A DNA stretch of 64,000 nt from a bacterium (GCA_905221035.1 CAJNBP010000005.1:104269-168268), one strand, 5' to 3'. Positions 36,927 to 46,428 are shown, counted from the stretch's first letter. Numbers and translations: made by a program. Notes: generated by a model from the sequence alone, not told the origin.

Positions 36927-37559
36927 ATGACCTCTATCTCAGCTATCTTTTTCGATCTGGATGGAACCCTCGTGGATAGTTCTATCGGGATTCACAATGC
37001 CTTTACCCATACCTTTAAAGAGCTAGGGGTGCCTAGCCCTGATGCCAAAACGATTCGTGGTTTTATGGGGCCGCCCCTTGAAAGTAGTTTTGCAACCTGC
37101 CTGCCCAAAGAACAAATTTCTGAGGCTGTCCAGATATACCGTTCTTACTACAAGGAAAAAGGCATCCATGAAGCTCAGATCTTCCCTCAGATTGTAGAAT
37201 TGCTTCAAGAACTATCCACGAATTACCCTCTTTATATCACCACTACAAAGAATACACCAACCGCTCAGGATATGACTAAAAACTTGGGAATCCATCATTT
37301 CTTTGAGGACATTTATGGTTCCAGCCCTGAAGCACCCCATAAGGCAGATGTCATTCGCCAAGCCTTACAGACACATCAACTAGCACCAGAACAAGCCATC
37401 ATCATCGGAGATACCAAGTTTGATATGCTGGGAGCTCAAGAAACAGGCATTCAGAAATTGGCCGTCACTTGGGGATTTGGAGAGCAAGCAGATTTGCTCA
37501 ACTATCAGCCTGATTATATCGCCCACAAACCCTCAGAAGTTTTGGCCTATTTTCAATAA
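36927..37559 (+). CDS. HAD-superfamily phosphatase (phosphoglycolate phosphatase-like)
   Basis: 210 residues. Motif I F-F-D-L-D-G-T-L-V-D-S holds the nucleophile Asp, motif II T-T-T-K-N-T-P, and motifs III/IV are I-I-G-D-T-K-F-D-M. A cap domain lies at residues 16-80. By similarity it is a Gph/PgmB-type small-molecule phosphatase; substrate unknown. It is third in the serine dehydratase operon and ends at a terminator shared with the opposite-strand capD-like gene. Confidence 0.9.
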   Translation: MTSISAIFFDLDGTLVDSSIGIHNAFTHTFKELGVPSPDAKTIRGFMGPPLESSFATCLPKEQISEAVQIYRSYYKEKGIHEAQIFPQIVELLQELSTNYPLYITTTKNTPTAQDMTKNLGIHHFFEDIYGSSPEAPHKADVIRQALQTHQLAPEQAIIIGDTKFDMLGAQETGIQKLAVTWGFGEQADLLNYQPDYIAHKPSEVLAYFQ

Positions 37560-37625
37560 CATAACGGAGACTGGGCAAAATCTCTATTTCATACTCAATG
37601 AAAACGAAGCAAGTCTCTACATAAC

Positions 37626-37672
37626 AAAACGCATATTACCAAGGTTCTTCAAACCTGATAATATGCGTTTTT
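37626..37672. terminator. Bidirectional terminator
   Basis: AAAACGCATATTA pairs with TAATATGCGTTTT; an inner GGTT/AACC stem lies in the loop. It serves convergent genes on both strands. Confidence 0.85.
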
Positions 37673-37678
37673 CTGTTT

Positions 37679-39529
37679 TTATTCAACGTGGGTGGTTTGA
37701 TTGGCAAAGGCGATAATGGCTTGCTTCAACTCATCTCCACTAAGAGTGCGGAACTCTTCAATCTTTTGATCGATGGCTTCTAGAGGCATGACATTAACCT
37801 TACCAACGAAAATCTTATCCATAACTTGGTTATCAACAAGTTCGGTTGATACCAAGAGTTCTTCGTAGAGTTTTTCGCCTGGGCGGATTCCAACTTCAAC
37901 AATTGGAATTTCGCTTTCGGTGTGTCCACTTAGAAGGACCATTTTCTTGGCCAAGTCATAAATCTTGACTGGTTTGCCCATATCAAGGATAAAGACTTCT
38001 CCATCTTTAGCATAAGCACCAGCATGGATAACCAAACGGCTAGCTTCTGGAATGGTCATGAAATAACGGGTCATGCGGAAGTCTGTCACCGTTACAGGCC
38101 CACCTTCAGCAATCTGGCGTTCAAAGACTGGAATGACACTACCACGGCTACCAAGAACATTCCCAAAACGAACTGCACAGTAGGTCGATTGGCTACGTTG
38201 GTTAAAGCCAGTGACAATCAACTCAGCCACGCGCTTGGTTGCTCCCATAACATTGGGTGGATTAACCGCCTTATCTGTTGAAATCATAACCATCTTAGGT
38301 ACTTTGGCTTCATCAACAGCCTTAGCCACATTGTAGGTTCCACGGATATTGTTTTTGAAGGCTTCTTTTGGATTGCGCTCCATCATAGGAACGTGCTTGT
38401 GGGCAGCCGCATGATAAACAATAGCTGGCTTGTACTGCTCAAAAACTTGCAACAGACGGTCGTAGTCTTGAATATCTGCAATAACTGGCACATAATCAAT
38501 CCCTTGGAACTTGCGAATCAATTCATGATAAACGAGGTAGATTGAGTTTTCCCCATGACCTAGTAAGACAATGCGTTCAGGATTGAAACGACTAACTTGG
38601 CGACAGATTTCAGAACCGATTGAGCCACCAGCACCTGTAACCAAGATTGTTTTTCCAGTTAATTCTGTACCCAGACGCGATTCGTCAAGTCGAATTTCCT
38701 GACGGCCCAAAAGGTCTGTGATATCAATTTTTTGAAACCCAGTAGCTGCTTGGTGAAGTCCCTGAACAACGGTTTCAACCTTAGGCATCTTGTAACATTT
38801 GACACCCAGTTTATTACACATCTGCAAGATACGTTCATATTCTGACGGATCAAGCGACGGAATTGCAACGATAACACGTTCGATTTGATGGCGTTTGGCT
38901 AATTCAGGCAGATTATCATATGAACCCAAAACAGGGATACCACCGAGTTTTTGTCCCTTTTTCTTAGCATCCTTATCCAAAATACCAACAAGTTCTAATT
39001 CACTGGTTGGATGTTGGTAGCTATCCATAAAGAGAGCTCCACCATCACCAGCACCGATCAAGAAGGTCCGACGGTGTTCTCCATCACCACTGCCTTTTTT
39101 GCGTTTGGAGTAGATTAACTGCCAAGTAATCCGTGGCAATAAAATCAAGAAAGTACTCAACAAGATAAAGAGAATGATGAAACGGATGGAGAAGAGTGGC
39201 AAGAAGGCATAGCAGATTCCATAAGACAAAACACTGCTGGCAGTCACACCAAAAAAGATTTTCATAAAATCCGTAATCTTGCTGTAACGACTAATACTCG
39301 CGTTCAAACCCCAAAATGCAATCATCAATTGATAGAACAGGAAGGCCAAACTCGTATAGATAATATAGTCAACAGGTGCTGGATTAATCAGCCCATAAAA
39401 TAAAATATAAGATACAATGATGGAAACCACCATACTCAAAATATCAAATATTCCCCAGAAAACCTGTTTTTGTTGTTTATTTAAAATTTCCACCAGATCA
39501 ATCACATAATCTGTGAGTTTTTTATTCAT
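37679..39529 (-). CDS. CapD/EpsC-type nucleoside-diphosphate-sugar epimerase/dehydratase
   Basis: 616 residues. Four N-terminal membrane helices (residues about 25-125) are followed by a CoA-binding-like Rossmann region (L-I-G-A-G-D-G-G-A-L). The catalytic SDR domain has NAD motif T-G-A-G-G-S-I-G-S-E near residue 300. The active-site segment is S-T-D-K-A-V-N-P-P-N-V-M-G-A-T-K-R, with Met in place of the SDR Tyr, the S-M-K form seen in large membrane 4,6-dehydratases such as WbpM. It modifies UDP-GlcNAc-type sugars for surface glycans. It lies next to a glycosyltransferase on the same strand, with 85 bases between. Confidence 0.92.
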   Translation of the reverse strand: MNKKLTDYVIDLVEILNKQQKQVFWGIFDILSMVVSIIVSYILFYGLINPAPVDYIIYTSLAFLFYQLMIAFWGLNASISRYSKITDFMKIFFGVTASSVLSYGICYAFLPLFSIRFIILFILLSTFLILLPRITWQLIYSKRKKGSGDGEHRRTFLIGAGDGGALFMDSYQHPTSELELVGILDKDAKKKGQKLGGIPVLGSYDNLPELAKRHQIERVIVAIPSLDPSEYERILQMCNKLGVKCYKMPKVETVVQGLHQAATGFQKIDITDLLGRQEIRLDESRLGTELTGKTILVTGAGGSIGSEICRQVSRFNPERIVLLGHGENSIYLVYHELIRKFQGIDYVPVIADIQDYDRLLQVFEQYKPAIVYHAAAHKHVPMMERNPKEAFKNNIRGTYNVAKAVDEAKVPKMVMISTDKAVNPPNVMGATKRVAELIVTGFNQRSQSTYCAVRFGNVLGSRGSVIPVFERQIAEGGPVTVTDFRMTRYFMTIPEASRLVIHAGAYAKDGEVFILDMGKPVKIYDLAKKMVLLSGHTESEIPIVEVGIRPGEKLYEELLVSTELVDNQVMDKIFVGKVNVMPLEAIDQKIEEFRTLSGDELKQAIIAFANQTTHVE

Positions 39530-39614
39530 AGAAATTTACTCCTCCTTAAAAGAGTTGAATATTTATATTGTTATTATAACACTTTTTATCCAGTTTACGA
39601 TTTGCTACAATCTT

Positions 39615-40445
39615 TTACTTTCTTTTTCTTAACAGTTTCATAAAAATAAACTGTCGGACAAATCCTGGACAAAGGGCAACAACCATCTGAATCGTAACAC
39701 TCTTGGCATACTCCATGTAAGAAATTTGTCCTCGCTTCAGCATTCGTTGACGAGCCTGACGATAAAGTTTGAGGTAGCGCAGTCCCCCACGACGCTCAAA
39801 CATTCCTGCTCCGACACGAACCCTACACAAGATTTGATCGAGGTTTCCAGTCTTAGCTCCTGCAGCAATCATATTGAGCCAGAGGAGGTCATCCTCCATA
39901 TAAAGCCCATCCTCATAGTTGCCGGCCTTGAGAACCATATCCTTCTTGAACATGACCGTCATGTGGTTAAAAGCACTTCTCATCCTTTGATAAGCCACAA
40001 TATCTGCATGTTGGGTTGGAACACGACGATAAGAAACAATCTCATCAGGATTGTCAATAAACTCTGCAATATGGCCACCTAATAGGTCCAGGTTGTCCTT
40101 CTCCATTAACTGAACCTGTTTCTCAAAACGGTCTGGAACTGCTATATCATCCGTATCCATACGGGCAATAATATCGTACTGACACTGCAAAACACCCTGT
40201 CGAAGAGCCAGACCCAAACCTTGATTCTGCTCAAGAGGACAGCGTTTCACTGGAATTTCAGACTCAGCCTCCACCTGGTCTAACACCTGATAGAGTTCAG
40301 GTGTCAAAGGTCCATCCTCAACCAGAACCAACTCGCTCGGTTTCAGGGTCTGATTTTGAACACTCTCAATAGCATCCTTTAAAAATGTCGGATTTTCCTT
40401 GATATAGACCGACATCAATACGCTGATTTTTTGCTTTTCAGACAC
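39615..40445 (-). CDS. GT2-family glycosyltransferase
   Basis: 276 residues, starting at GTG 40445 (ribosome site GGAG 8 bases before; the frame has no better ATG upstream). GT-A features: V-L-M-S-V-Y at the start, L-V-E-D-G-P, and the metal-binding M-D-T-D-D-I near residue 95. Acceptor-side E-D-D-L-L-W. A weakly hydrophobic C-terminus ends in R-K-R-K. By position it likely cooperates with the adjacent CapD-like enzyme in building a surface glycan. Substrate unknown. Confidence 0.88.
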   Translation of the reverse strand: MSEKQKISVLMSVYIKENPTFLKDAIESVQNQTLKPSELVLVEDGPLTPELYQVLDQVEAESEIPVKRCPLEQNQGLGLALRQGVLQCQYDIIARMDTDDIAVPDRFEKQVQLMEKDNLDLLGGHIAEFIDNPDEIVSYRRVPTQHADIVAYQRMRSAFNHMTVMFKKDMVLKAGNYEDGLYMEDDLLWLNMIAAGAKTGNLDQILCRVRVGAGMFERRGGLRYLKLYRQARQRMLKRGQISYMEYAKSVTIQMVVALCPGFVRQFIFMKLLRKRK

Positions 40446-40599
40446 AGTTTTTCTCCAATGTATAGATTTCCTTCCACTATTTTATCATAATTTTCAAGAC
40501 TTTCCTATTTTTATCTTGAAAGCCAGAAACCTTACTTGACATTATAGTGAAAAAGCCTTAAAATAAGCTGTTATTAAAATCAACTAGAAGAGGTATTAT

Positions 40600-41766
40600 A
40601 TGAAAAAGCAATCACTCTTTTTTGTTCCAGGTATTATCCTGATTGGTGTTTCCTTGCGGACTCCTTTTACTGTTTTACCCATTATTTTGGGAGATATTTC
40701 GCAAGGTCTGGGAGTAGAAGTCAGTTCACTTGGCGTCTTGACCAGCCTTCCCCTCCTCATGTTTACCCTCTTCTCGCTATTTTCTACCCGACTGGCTCAG
40801 AAAATCGGCTTGGAGCATCTCTTCACCTATAGCCTTTTCTTCTTGACTATAGGCTCTCTGATTCGACTAATCAATCTGCCCCTGCTCTATCTAGGAACCT
40901 TGATGGTTGGGGCAAGTATCGCAGTCATCAACGTTCTGCTTCCTAGTCTTATCCAAGCCAATCAGCCAAAAAAAATTGGTTTTCTGACCACCTTATATGT
41001 AACGTCTATGGGGATTGCGACGGCTCTGGCTTCCTATCTAGCTGTTCCTATTACACAAGCCAGTTCTTGGAAAGGATTGATCATCCTCCTCACCCTGCTC
41101 TGTCTAGCAACTTTTTTGGTCTGGTTGCCAAATCACCGCTATAATCATAGACTAGCTCCACAAACCAAACAAAAAAGCCAAACAAAGGTCATGCGTAATA
41201 AACAGGTCTGGGCAGTGATTGTCTTTGCAGGTTTTCAATCCCTGCTCTTTTACACTGCTATGACTTGGTTACCGACCATGGCTATCCATGCAGGCCTATC
41301 CAGTCACGAAGCTGGCTTGCTGACTTCTATCTTCTCTCTGATTAGCATTCCTTTTTCAATGACCATCCCAAGCCTGACAACCAGCTTGTCAACTCGTAAT
41401 CGGCAGCTCATGCTCACTCTGGTCTCACTAGCTGGTGTGGTCGGCATTTCCATGCTCTTCTTCCCAATCAATCATTTCATTTACTGGCTTGCTATCCATC
41501 TCCTCATCGGAACCGCAACTAGTGCCCTCTTCCCTTATCTCATGGTCAACTTTTCACTCAAGACAAGCGCCCCTGAAAAGACAGCCCAATTGTCTGGCCT
41601 ATCTCAAACAGGAGGCTATATCTTAGCATCCTTTGGTCCAACTCTCTTTGGTTACAGTTTTGACCTGTTCCACTCTTGGGTACCAGCTGTAGCTGCCCTC
41701 TTACTCGTCGATATCCTGATGACTGTAGCCCTCTTTACAGTGGACAGAGCTGATAAAATCCTCTAA
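40600..41766 (+). CDS. MFS transporter, CynX/NimT family
   Basis: 388 residues, twelve membrane helices. The conserved N-terminal G-V-S-L-R-T-P-F-T-V-L-P and internal Q-A-N-Q-P-K-K-I-G motifs fit the CynX (cyanate/nitroimidazole) branch. The substrate cannot be assigned. Monocistronic between divergent GT2 and the DUF2971 gene. Confidence 0.88.
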   Translation: MKKQSLFFVPGIILIGVSLRTPFTVLPIILGDISQGLGVEVSSLGVLTSLPLLMFTLFSLFSTRLAQKIGLEHLFTYSLFFLTIGSLIRLINLPLLYLGTLMVGASIAVINVLLPSLIQANQPKKIGFLTTLYVTSMGIATALASYLAVPITQASSWKGLIILLTLLCLATFLVWLPNHRYNHRLAPQTKQKSQTKVMRNKQVWAVIVFAGFQSLLFYTAMTWLPTMAIHAGLSSHEAGLLTSIFSLISIPFSMTIPSLTTSLSTRNRQLMLTLVSLAGVVGISMLFFPINHFIYWLAIHLLIGTATSALFPYLMVNFSLKTSAPEKTAQLSGLSQTGGYILASFGPTLFGYSFDLFHSWVPAVAALLLVDILMTVALFTVDRADKIL

Positions 41767-41806
41767 AAAAGTTTTTGGGATTTGCCACAAATAAATACAC
41801 TTTGAA

Positions 41807-41830
41807 AGCCAGACTGAGTCTGGTTTTTTG
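41807..41830 (+). terminator. Terminator after the CynX-type gene
   Basis: GCCAGAC-TGA-GTCTGG-TTTTTTG. Confidence 0.85.
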
Positions 41831-41885
41831 TATGAGTATATATCTAAAAATCATCATACATATACTAGGAGAAAGATGTAGTTTT

Positions 41886-41894
41886 TGATATAAT
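41886..41894 (+). promoter_or_regulatory. Extended -10 of the DUF2971 gene
   Basis: TGA-TATAAT, 85 bases before the start codon. An AT-rich leader of about 80 bases follows. Confidence 0.5.
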
Positions 41895-41978
41895 AAAATA
41901 TGTAGAAACTAATTATGAAACAAAAAGGCAGATTAGTTTTAACTAGCAATAATTACTATTTCAAAGTGAGGGCATAGT

Positions 41979-44456
41979 ATGGATGAACAGAAATACAATT
42001 TGGAACAAAGTATAGCAGAGTTAGGTAAGCTCCTTGACTTATCAGCCAAAGAGACAACAAATAAGGATACCTGTGAAGCTCTGGCTGAAAAAGCAAAAAT
42101 AATTTATGAGGAACATCCTGAATCAGAAGACATTGCTTTAGGTTATGCTTTGGTTCTTTTCAATTTATCGGTTGAACAAGTGAATGTTGAGGAGTTACTG
42201 AACACTGCTAATTCTGTCAAACAAATTTTTGATCGCTTCAATCATTCTGAAGAGATTGCTTTACAATATGCTATGGCTTTGGTCAATTTGTCAGTTGAAC
42301 AAAAAAATGTTGAGGAGCGTTGGAGCACTGCTAATTCTGTCAAACAAATTTTTGATCGCTTCAATCATTCTGAAGACATTGCTTTACAATATGCTATGGC
42401 TTTAGTCAATTTGTCAGTTGAACAAAAAAATGTTGAGGAGCGTTGGAGCACTGCTAATTCTGTCAAACAAATTTTTGATTGCTTCAATCATTCTGAAGAC
42501 ATTGCTTTACGTTATGCTATGGCTTTAGTCAATTTGTCAGCTATACAAGAAAATGTTAAGGAACTACTAAATACCGTTAATTCTGTCAAAGAAATTTTTG
42601 ACCGCTTCAATCAATCTGAAGCCATTGCTTTACAATATGCTAAGGCTCTAGTCTATATGTCAGGTAAACAAAAAAGTGTTGAGGAGCGTTGGAACACTGC
42701 TAATTCTGTCAAAGAAATTTTTGACCGCTTCAATCAATCTGAAGACATTGCTTTACGTTATACTTTTGCTCTGGGCTATTTGTCGGTTGAACAAGTGAAT
42801 GTTGAGGAGCGTTGGAACACTGTTAATTCTGTCAAAGAAATTTTTGACCGCTTCAAACAGTCTGAAGACATTGCATCACTTTATAGTATCGTTCTAGTCA
42901 ATTTATCAGCTATACAAGAAAATGTTGAGGAGCGTTGGAACACTGTTAATTCTGTCAAAGAAATCTTTGAGCTCTTCAATCAATCTGAAACCATTGGTTT
43001 ACAATATGCTAAGGCTCTAGTCAATCTTTCAAACCTGAAAGATGATATCGAGCAAATAGAGAATACAGTTAATATAATATTAGATATCCTAAAAAATTTC
43101 TCTAGCGTTGAAATTCTTAATATTCTAGTGGAAATACTACAAAACAACCCTGATATAAAATTAGATACAGATAAGATTCCAACTACTAGTCTCACAAAAG
43201 TTTTAGATAAGCTGTGTTTAAATTCTAATATTAACACGGACAGAGAATTACTAATTCGTGCTTTAAACCTTAAACTTGCTTCAGGCCGTAAACTCGTTTT
43301 AAATACAAAATATGATATTTTAAACGGTTGGATTGAATACTATAAAGATGTTAAAGATAAAGATAAACTCAATCAATTAATAGATATCTATAGGATCGTT
43401 CAAGAAATCAAATTTAAACTTGGTTTGAAAGAAGATAATAAGAAGCTTCAATTTGGTCATTACACTAAAGGAAGTACTCTACAAGTTATGTTAGAACAAG
43501 AGGAAAAGAAAGAAAAGGAGAAGAAACATATTTTTTCTGTTTCTGGAAAAACTCGCTTGTACAATGCTAGTTATATGAACGACCCCGAAGAAGGGTTGGT
43601 TATCGAAAAAGTGTTGAAATCTAACAAAGAAGAGAAAATTTCATCCTACTTTGAGAATCGAAATATTTTAGATCCTAGCTCATGGTTTTTAATGAGTTTT
43701 ACCAGTAAGACCGATGACTTATCCATGTGGTCCCAGTACGGTGATGACGCTCAAGGTGTTTGTCTAGTACTTAGAGAAGATGATTTTTCAAGATTCACTT
43801 CCTTCAATGATGTACCATGGCGTAAAGAAACACTACTACTAGAATCTGAAAATAAGAGTGAAGTTGCAATATCTGAATCAAGTAGTGATTTCAAAAGTCC
43901 TCTGAATAAATTAGAGAATAATGATTCAACCAATTCTATTAATAGGGATGAAACCCAACTAAAATCTGAGCAAAAAGACAATGTTTCTAAAGGAAGCATT
44001 GATTATCTATATAGAATAGCCTATGTTAATACAGGTAAAGATTTTGAACTAGAGAAATCCGAACTCTTTGATGATGATGAAATAAAAAAATTAGATGAAT
44101 CTGTAAATCATTTAAAACAAAAATTGGAAGAAAATTTGGATGAGAGTGATCCCTTTTATAAAAATGCCATCTCTGAATGTATCGAAGAAATTCGCTACTT
44201 ATTTAAATCTGTCGATTACAAATATGAAAACGAACTTCGTATCTTACGCTATGCTAATCTAGACCCAAGTAATGATAAAATCAAAATTGATAAAACCTCT
44301 GGGATAGGCAAACTTTATGTAGAACGGGAAAACCCAATTCAAATTGAGAAGGTCATTTTTGGTCCTAAGTTTCCAAATCCTGAATATGTAACTCCTTTAT
44401 TGAAACTTTTGGATAAGAAAATTAAGTATGAGAAATCTATGATAAAATTTAGATAA
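41979..44456 (+). CDS. Repeat protein with C-terminal DUF2971 domain (accessory, unknown function)
   Basis: 825 residues. Residues 1-49 are helical. Residues 50 to about 372 are eight tandem units of 41 residues, each with a pattern like E-D-I-A-L-x-Y-A-x-A-L-V-N-L-S followed by V-E-E-R-W-x-T-x-N-S-V-K-E-I-F-D-R-F, a TPR-like helix pair. Residues about 375-490 are helical, then a DUF2971 domain (F-G-H-Y-T near 492; M-W-S-Q-Y-G-D-D-A-Q-G-V-C near 583). A low-complexity Ser/Asn/Glu insert sits at about 620-670. The C-terminus contains I-E-K-V-I-F-G-P, as in the family. DUF2971 proteins are of unknown biochemistry and often occur in accessory or defence-rich loci. The gene is more AT-rich than its neighbours and absent from the pneumococcal order I recall, so it is probably acquired. 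Confidence 0.8.
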   Translation: MDEQKYNLEQSIAELGKLLDLSAKETTNKDTCEALAEKAKIIYEEHPESEDIALGYALVLFNLSVEQVNVEELLNTANSVKQIFDRFNHSEEIALQYAMALVNLSVEQKNVEERWSTANSVKQIFDRFNHSEDIALQYAMALVNLSVEQKNVEERWSTANSVKQIFDCFNHSEDIALRYAMALVNLSAIQENVKELLNTVNSVKEIFDRFNQSEAIALQYAKALVYMSGKQKSVEERWNTANSVKEIFDRFNQSEDIALRYTFALGYLSVEQVNVEERWNTVNSVKEIFDRFKQSEDIASLYSIVLVNLSAIQENVEERWNTVNSVKEIFELFNQSETIGLQYAKALVNLSNLKDDIEQIENTVNIILDILKNFSSVEILNILVEILQNNPDIKLDTDKIPTTSLTKVLDKLCLNSNINTDRELLIRALNLKLASGRKLVLNTKYDILNGWIEYYKDVKDKDKLNQLIDIYRIVQEIKFKLGLKEDNKKLQFGHYTKGSTLQVMLEQEEKKEKEKKHIFSVSGKTRLYNASYMNDPEEGLVIEKVLKSNKEEKISSYFENRNILDPSSWFLMSFTSKTDDLSMWSQYGDDAQGVCLVLREDDFSRFTSFNDVPWRKETLLLESENKSEVAISESSSDFKSPLNKLENNDSTNSINRDETQLKSEQKDNVSKGSIDYLYRIAYVNTGKDFELEKSELFDDDEIKKLDESVNHLKQKLEENLDESDPFYKNAISECIEEIRYLFKSVDYKYENELRILRYANLDPSNDKIKIDKTSGIGKLYVERENPIQIEKVIFGPKFPNPEYVTPLLKLLDKKIKYEKSMIKFR
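42126..43109 (+). repeat. Eight in-frame 123-bp tandem repeats
   Basis: The coding units have a 123-base period. The second and third units (42249-42371 and 42372-42494) are nearly identical in nucleotide sequence, while the outer units diverge. This pattern indicates recent unit duplication. Confidence 0.9.
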
Positions 44457-44474
44457 AGCCCGACAACATCCTCT

Positions 44475-44503
44475 AAACTTCTAGTTTTGGCTAGGAGTTT
44501 TTT
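44475..44503 (+). terminator. Terminator after the DUF2971 gene
   Basis: AAACTTCTAG and CTAGGAGTTT flank a short loop, with a T6 tail. Confidence 0.75.
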
Positions 44504-44597
44504 ATATATAAAAATTTTACACATTTCTCTTGACAGGGCTTTCTTTTAGTTGTACAATGTATGTGTAGAAAAAATATATATAAAAATCTTACACATT
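44504..44597 (+). promoter_or_regulatory. PadR operon promoter flanked by 22-bp repeats
   Basis: TTGACA (44530-44535), 17 bases, TACAAT (44553-44558) is a near-ideal sigma-A promoter. Two copies of a 22-bp repeat ending A-A-A-A-T-(T/C)-T-T-A-C-A-C-A-T-T lie at 44504-44525 and 44576-44597, one on each side; they differ by one base. ATGTGTAG...CTTACACAT also makes a dyad around the downstream copy. These are likely PadR operators. Confidence 0.7.
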
Positions 44598-44614
44598 AGA
44601 AAAGGAGGTTTCCC

Positions 44615-44941
44615 ATGTACTTTCCAACATCCTCTGCCTTGATTGAATTTCTCATCTTGGCCGTACTGGAAAAAGGGGATTCTTATGGTTATGAGATTAG
44701 CCAAACCATTAAGCTCATCGCTAATATCAAAGAATCCACACTCTATCCCATTCTCAAAAAATTGGAAGGCAATAGCTTTCTGACAACCTATTCTAGAGAG
44801 TTCCAAGGTCGCATGCGCAAATACTACTCCTTGACAAACGGTGGTATAGAGCAGCTCTTGACCCTAAAAGATGAATGGACACTCTATACAGACACCATTA
44901 ATGGCATCATAGAAGGGAGTATCCGCCATGACAAGAACTGA
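44615..44941 (+). CDS. PadR-family transcriptional repressor
   Basis: 108 residues, the short PadR class. Winged helix: L-I-L-A-V-L-E-K-G-D-S-Y-G-Y-E-I-S, K-E-S-T-L-Y-P-I-L-K-K-L-E, then the wing with Y-Y-S-L-T. The GGAGG ribosome site precedes the ATG. The stop overlaps the DUF1700 gene by 14 bases, and it is first in a four-gene set that commonly answers envelope stress or antimicrobial peptides. The repeats around its promoter suggest autorepression. Confidence 0.93.
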   Translation: MYFPTSSALIEFLILAVLEKGDSYGYEISQTIKLIANIKESTLYPILKKLEGNSFLTTYSREFQGRMRKYYSLTNGGIEQLLTLKDEWTLYTDTINGIIEGSIRHDKN

Positions 44942-45521
44942 ATACCTGACTCAGCTAGAACTCTATCTCAAGAAACTGCCTGAAGCTGACCAAATTGAAG
45001 CCATGGACTATTTCAGGGAACTCTTTGACGATGCTGGAGTCGAAGGAGAAGAAGAACTCATCGCTAGCTTGGGAACTCCCAAAGAAGCGGCTCACGAAGT
45101 CCTCTCTAATCTTCTCGATAAAAAAATCAATGAGGCACCCGCTCAAAAGAATAACCGACAAATTTTGCATATCGCCTTGTTAGCTTTGCTTGCAGCCCCT
45201 ATCGGTATTCCTTTGGGAATCGCCATCCTCGTGTCCCTGTTCGCAATCCTTGTGGCAGCCTTGACTGTCATTCTAGCTTTCTTTGCGGTTTCCATACTTG
45301 GTATCATCGGCGGATTCCTATTTTTAGTTGAAAGTTTCACTGTCCTCGCCCAAGCCAAATCAGCCTTTATCTTGATTTTTGGTGCTGGTTTACTGGCTAT
45401 CGGTGCTTCTTCACTAGTCTTACTAGGTATTTCCTATGTAGCCCGCTTCTTCGGTCTACTCATTGTTCGCCTGGTGCAATTTGTTCTCAAAAAAGGAAAG
45501 AGAGGTGACCAGCATGCGTAA
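44928..45521 (+). CDS. DUF1700-family membrane protein
   Basis: 197 residues. The soluble N-terminus (Y-L-T-Q-L-E-L-Y-L-K-K-L-P-E-A-D and E-L-I-A-S-L-G-T-P-K-E-A-A) is the DUF1700 signature. It is followed by three membrane helices from about residue 80. Usually encoded between a PadR repressor and a DUF4097 protein, as here. It overlaps padR by 14 bases and the DUF4097 gene by 8, so translation is coupled. Function is not established. Confidence 0.9.
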   Translation: MTRTEYLTQLELYLKKLPEADQIEAMDYFRELFDDAGVEGEEELIASLGTPKEAAHEVLSNLLDKKINEAPAQKNNRQILHIALLALLAAPIGIPLGIAILVSLFAILVAALTVILAFFAVSILGIIGGFLFLVESFTVLAQAKSAFILIFGAGLLAIGASSLVLLGISYVARFFGLLIVRLVQFVLKKGKRGDQHA

Positions 45522-46428
45522 ATGGACAAAAGGATTTCTCATTTTTGGTGTGGTGACTACCATTATCGGCTTTATCCTGCTCTTTGTAGGAATCCAATCT
45601 GACGGGATTAAGAGTCTGCTTGCCATGTCCAAGGAGCCTGTCTATGATAGTCGGATGGAAGAGTTGACCTTTGGCAAGGAAGTCGAAAACCTAGAGATTA
45701 CTCTCCATCAACACGCACTGACCATCACAGACTCTTTCGATGATCAAATCCACATTTCTTACCATCCATCTCTTTCTGCTCACCATGATCTTATCACAAA
45801 TCAGAACGATAAAACGCTGAGCCTCACTGATAAGAAACTGTCTGAAACTCCATTTCTCTCTTCTGGAATTGGCGGGATTCTCCATATCGCAAGCAGCTAC
45901 TCTCGTCGTTTTGAAGAAGTTATTCTCCAATTGCCAAAAGGGAGAACTCTAAAAGGAATCAACGTGTCAGCCAATCGTGGACAAACCAGTATCACTAATG
46001 CCAGCCTTGAAAATGCGACCCTCAATACCAATAATGCCTATCTCCTCCGAATTGAAGGAAGTCGTATCAAAAACAGTAAACTCACAACCCCTAATATCAT
46101 TAATATCTTTGATACAGACCTTACAGATAGTCAGCTAGAGTCAACAGAACATCACTTCCACGCTGAAAATATCCAAGTCCATGGTAGGGTTGAACTGACT
46201 GCCAAATATTATCTCAGAATCATCCTAGACCAGAAAGAGAGCCAACGAATTAACTGGGACATCTCAAGCAACTATGGTTCTATCCACCAATTCACAAGAG
46301 AAAAGCCTGAATCAAGAGGCACGGAATTAAGCAACCCTTACAAAACTGAAAAAACCGATGTCAAGGATCAACTCATTGCTAGATCTGATGATGATATTGA
46401 ACTAATATCCACACCAAGCAGACGTTGA
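45514..46428 (+). CDS. DUF4097-family membrane-anchored beta-helix protein
   Basis: 304 residues from ATG 45514, overlapping the DUF1700 stop; AGAGGTGA is the ribosome site. One N-terminal membrane helix (about 7-27) is followed by a ~230-residue domain of repeated short beta strands (pattern I-x-x-S-x-A-x-x-x-N-A-x-L). This is the DUF4097 (LiaG-like) fold expected on the outer face of the membrane. In the LiaFSR and PadR systems of Firmicutes such proteins accompany cell-envelope stress responses. Confidence 0.85.
   Translation: MRKWTKGFLIFGVVTTIIGFILLFVGIQSDGIKSLLAMSKEPVYDSRMEELTFGKEVENLEITLHQHALTITDSFDDQIHISYHPSLSAHHDLITNQNDKTLSLTDKKLSETPFLSSGIGGILHIASSYSRRFEEVILQLPKGRTLKGINVSANRGQTSITNASLENATLNTNNAYLLRIEGSRIKNSKLTTPNIINIFDTDLTDSQLESTEHHFHAENIQVHGRVELTAKYYLRIILDQKESQRINWDISSNYGSIHQFTREKPESRGTELSNPYKTEKTDVKDQLIARSDDDIELISTPSRR

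Noticed and set aside
37590..37625. TACTCAATGAAAACGAAGC as a BOX element
   Set aside because: Only the first ~15 bases match boxA and the rest is absent. At most a fragment, so not listed as a repeat.
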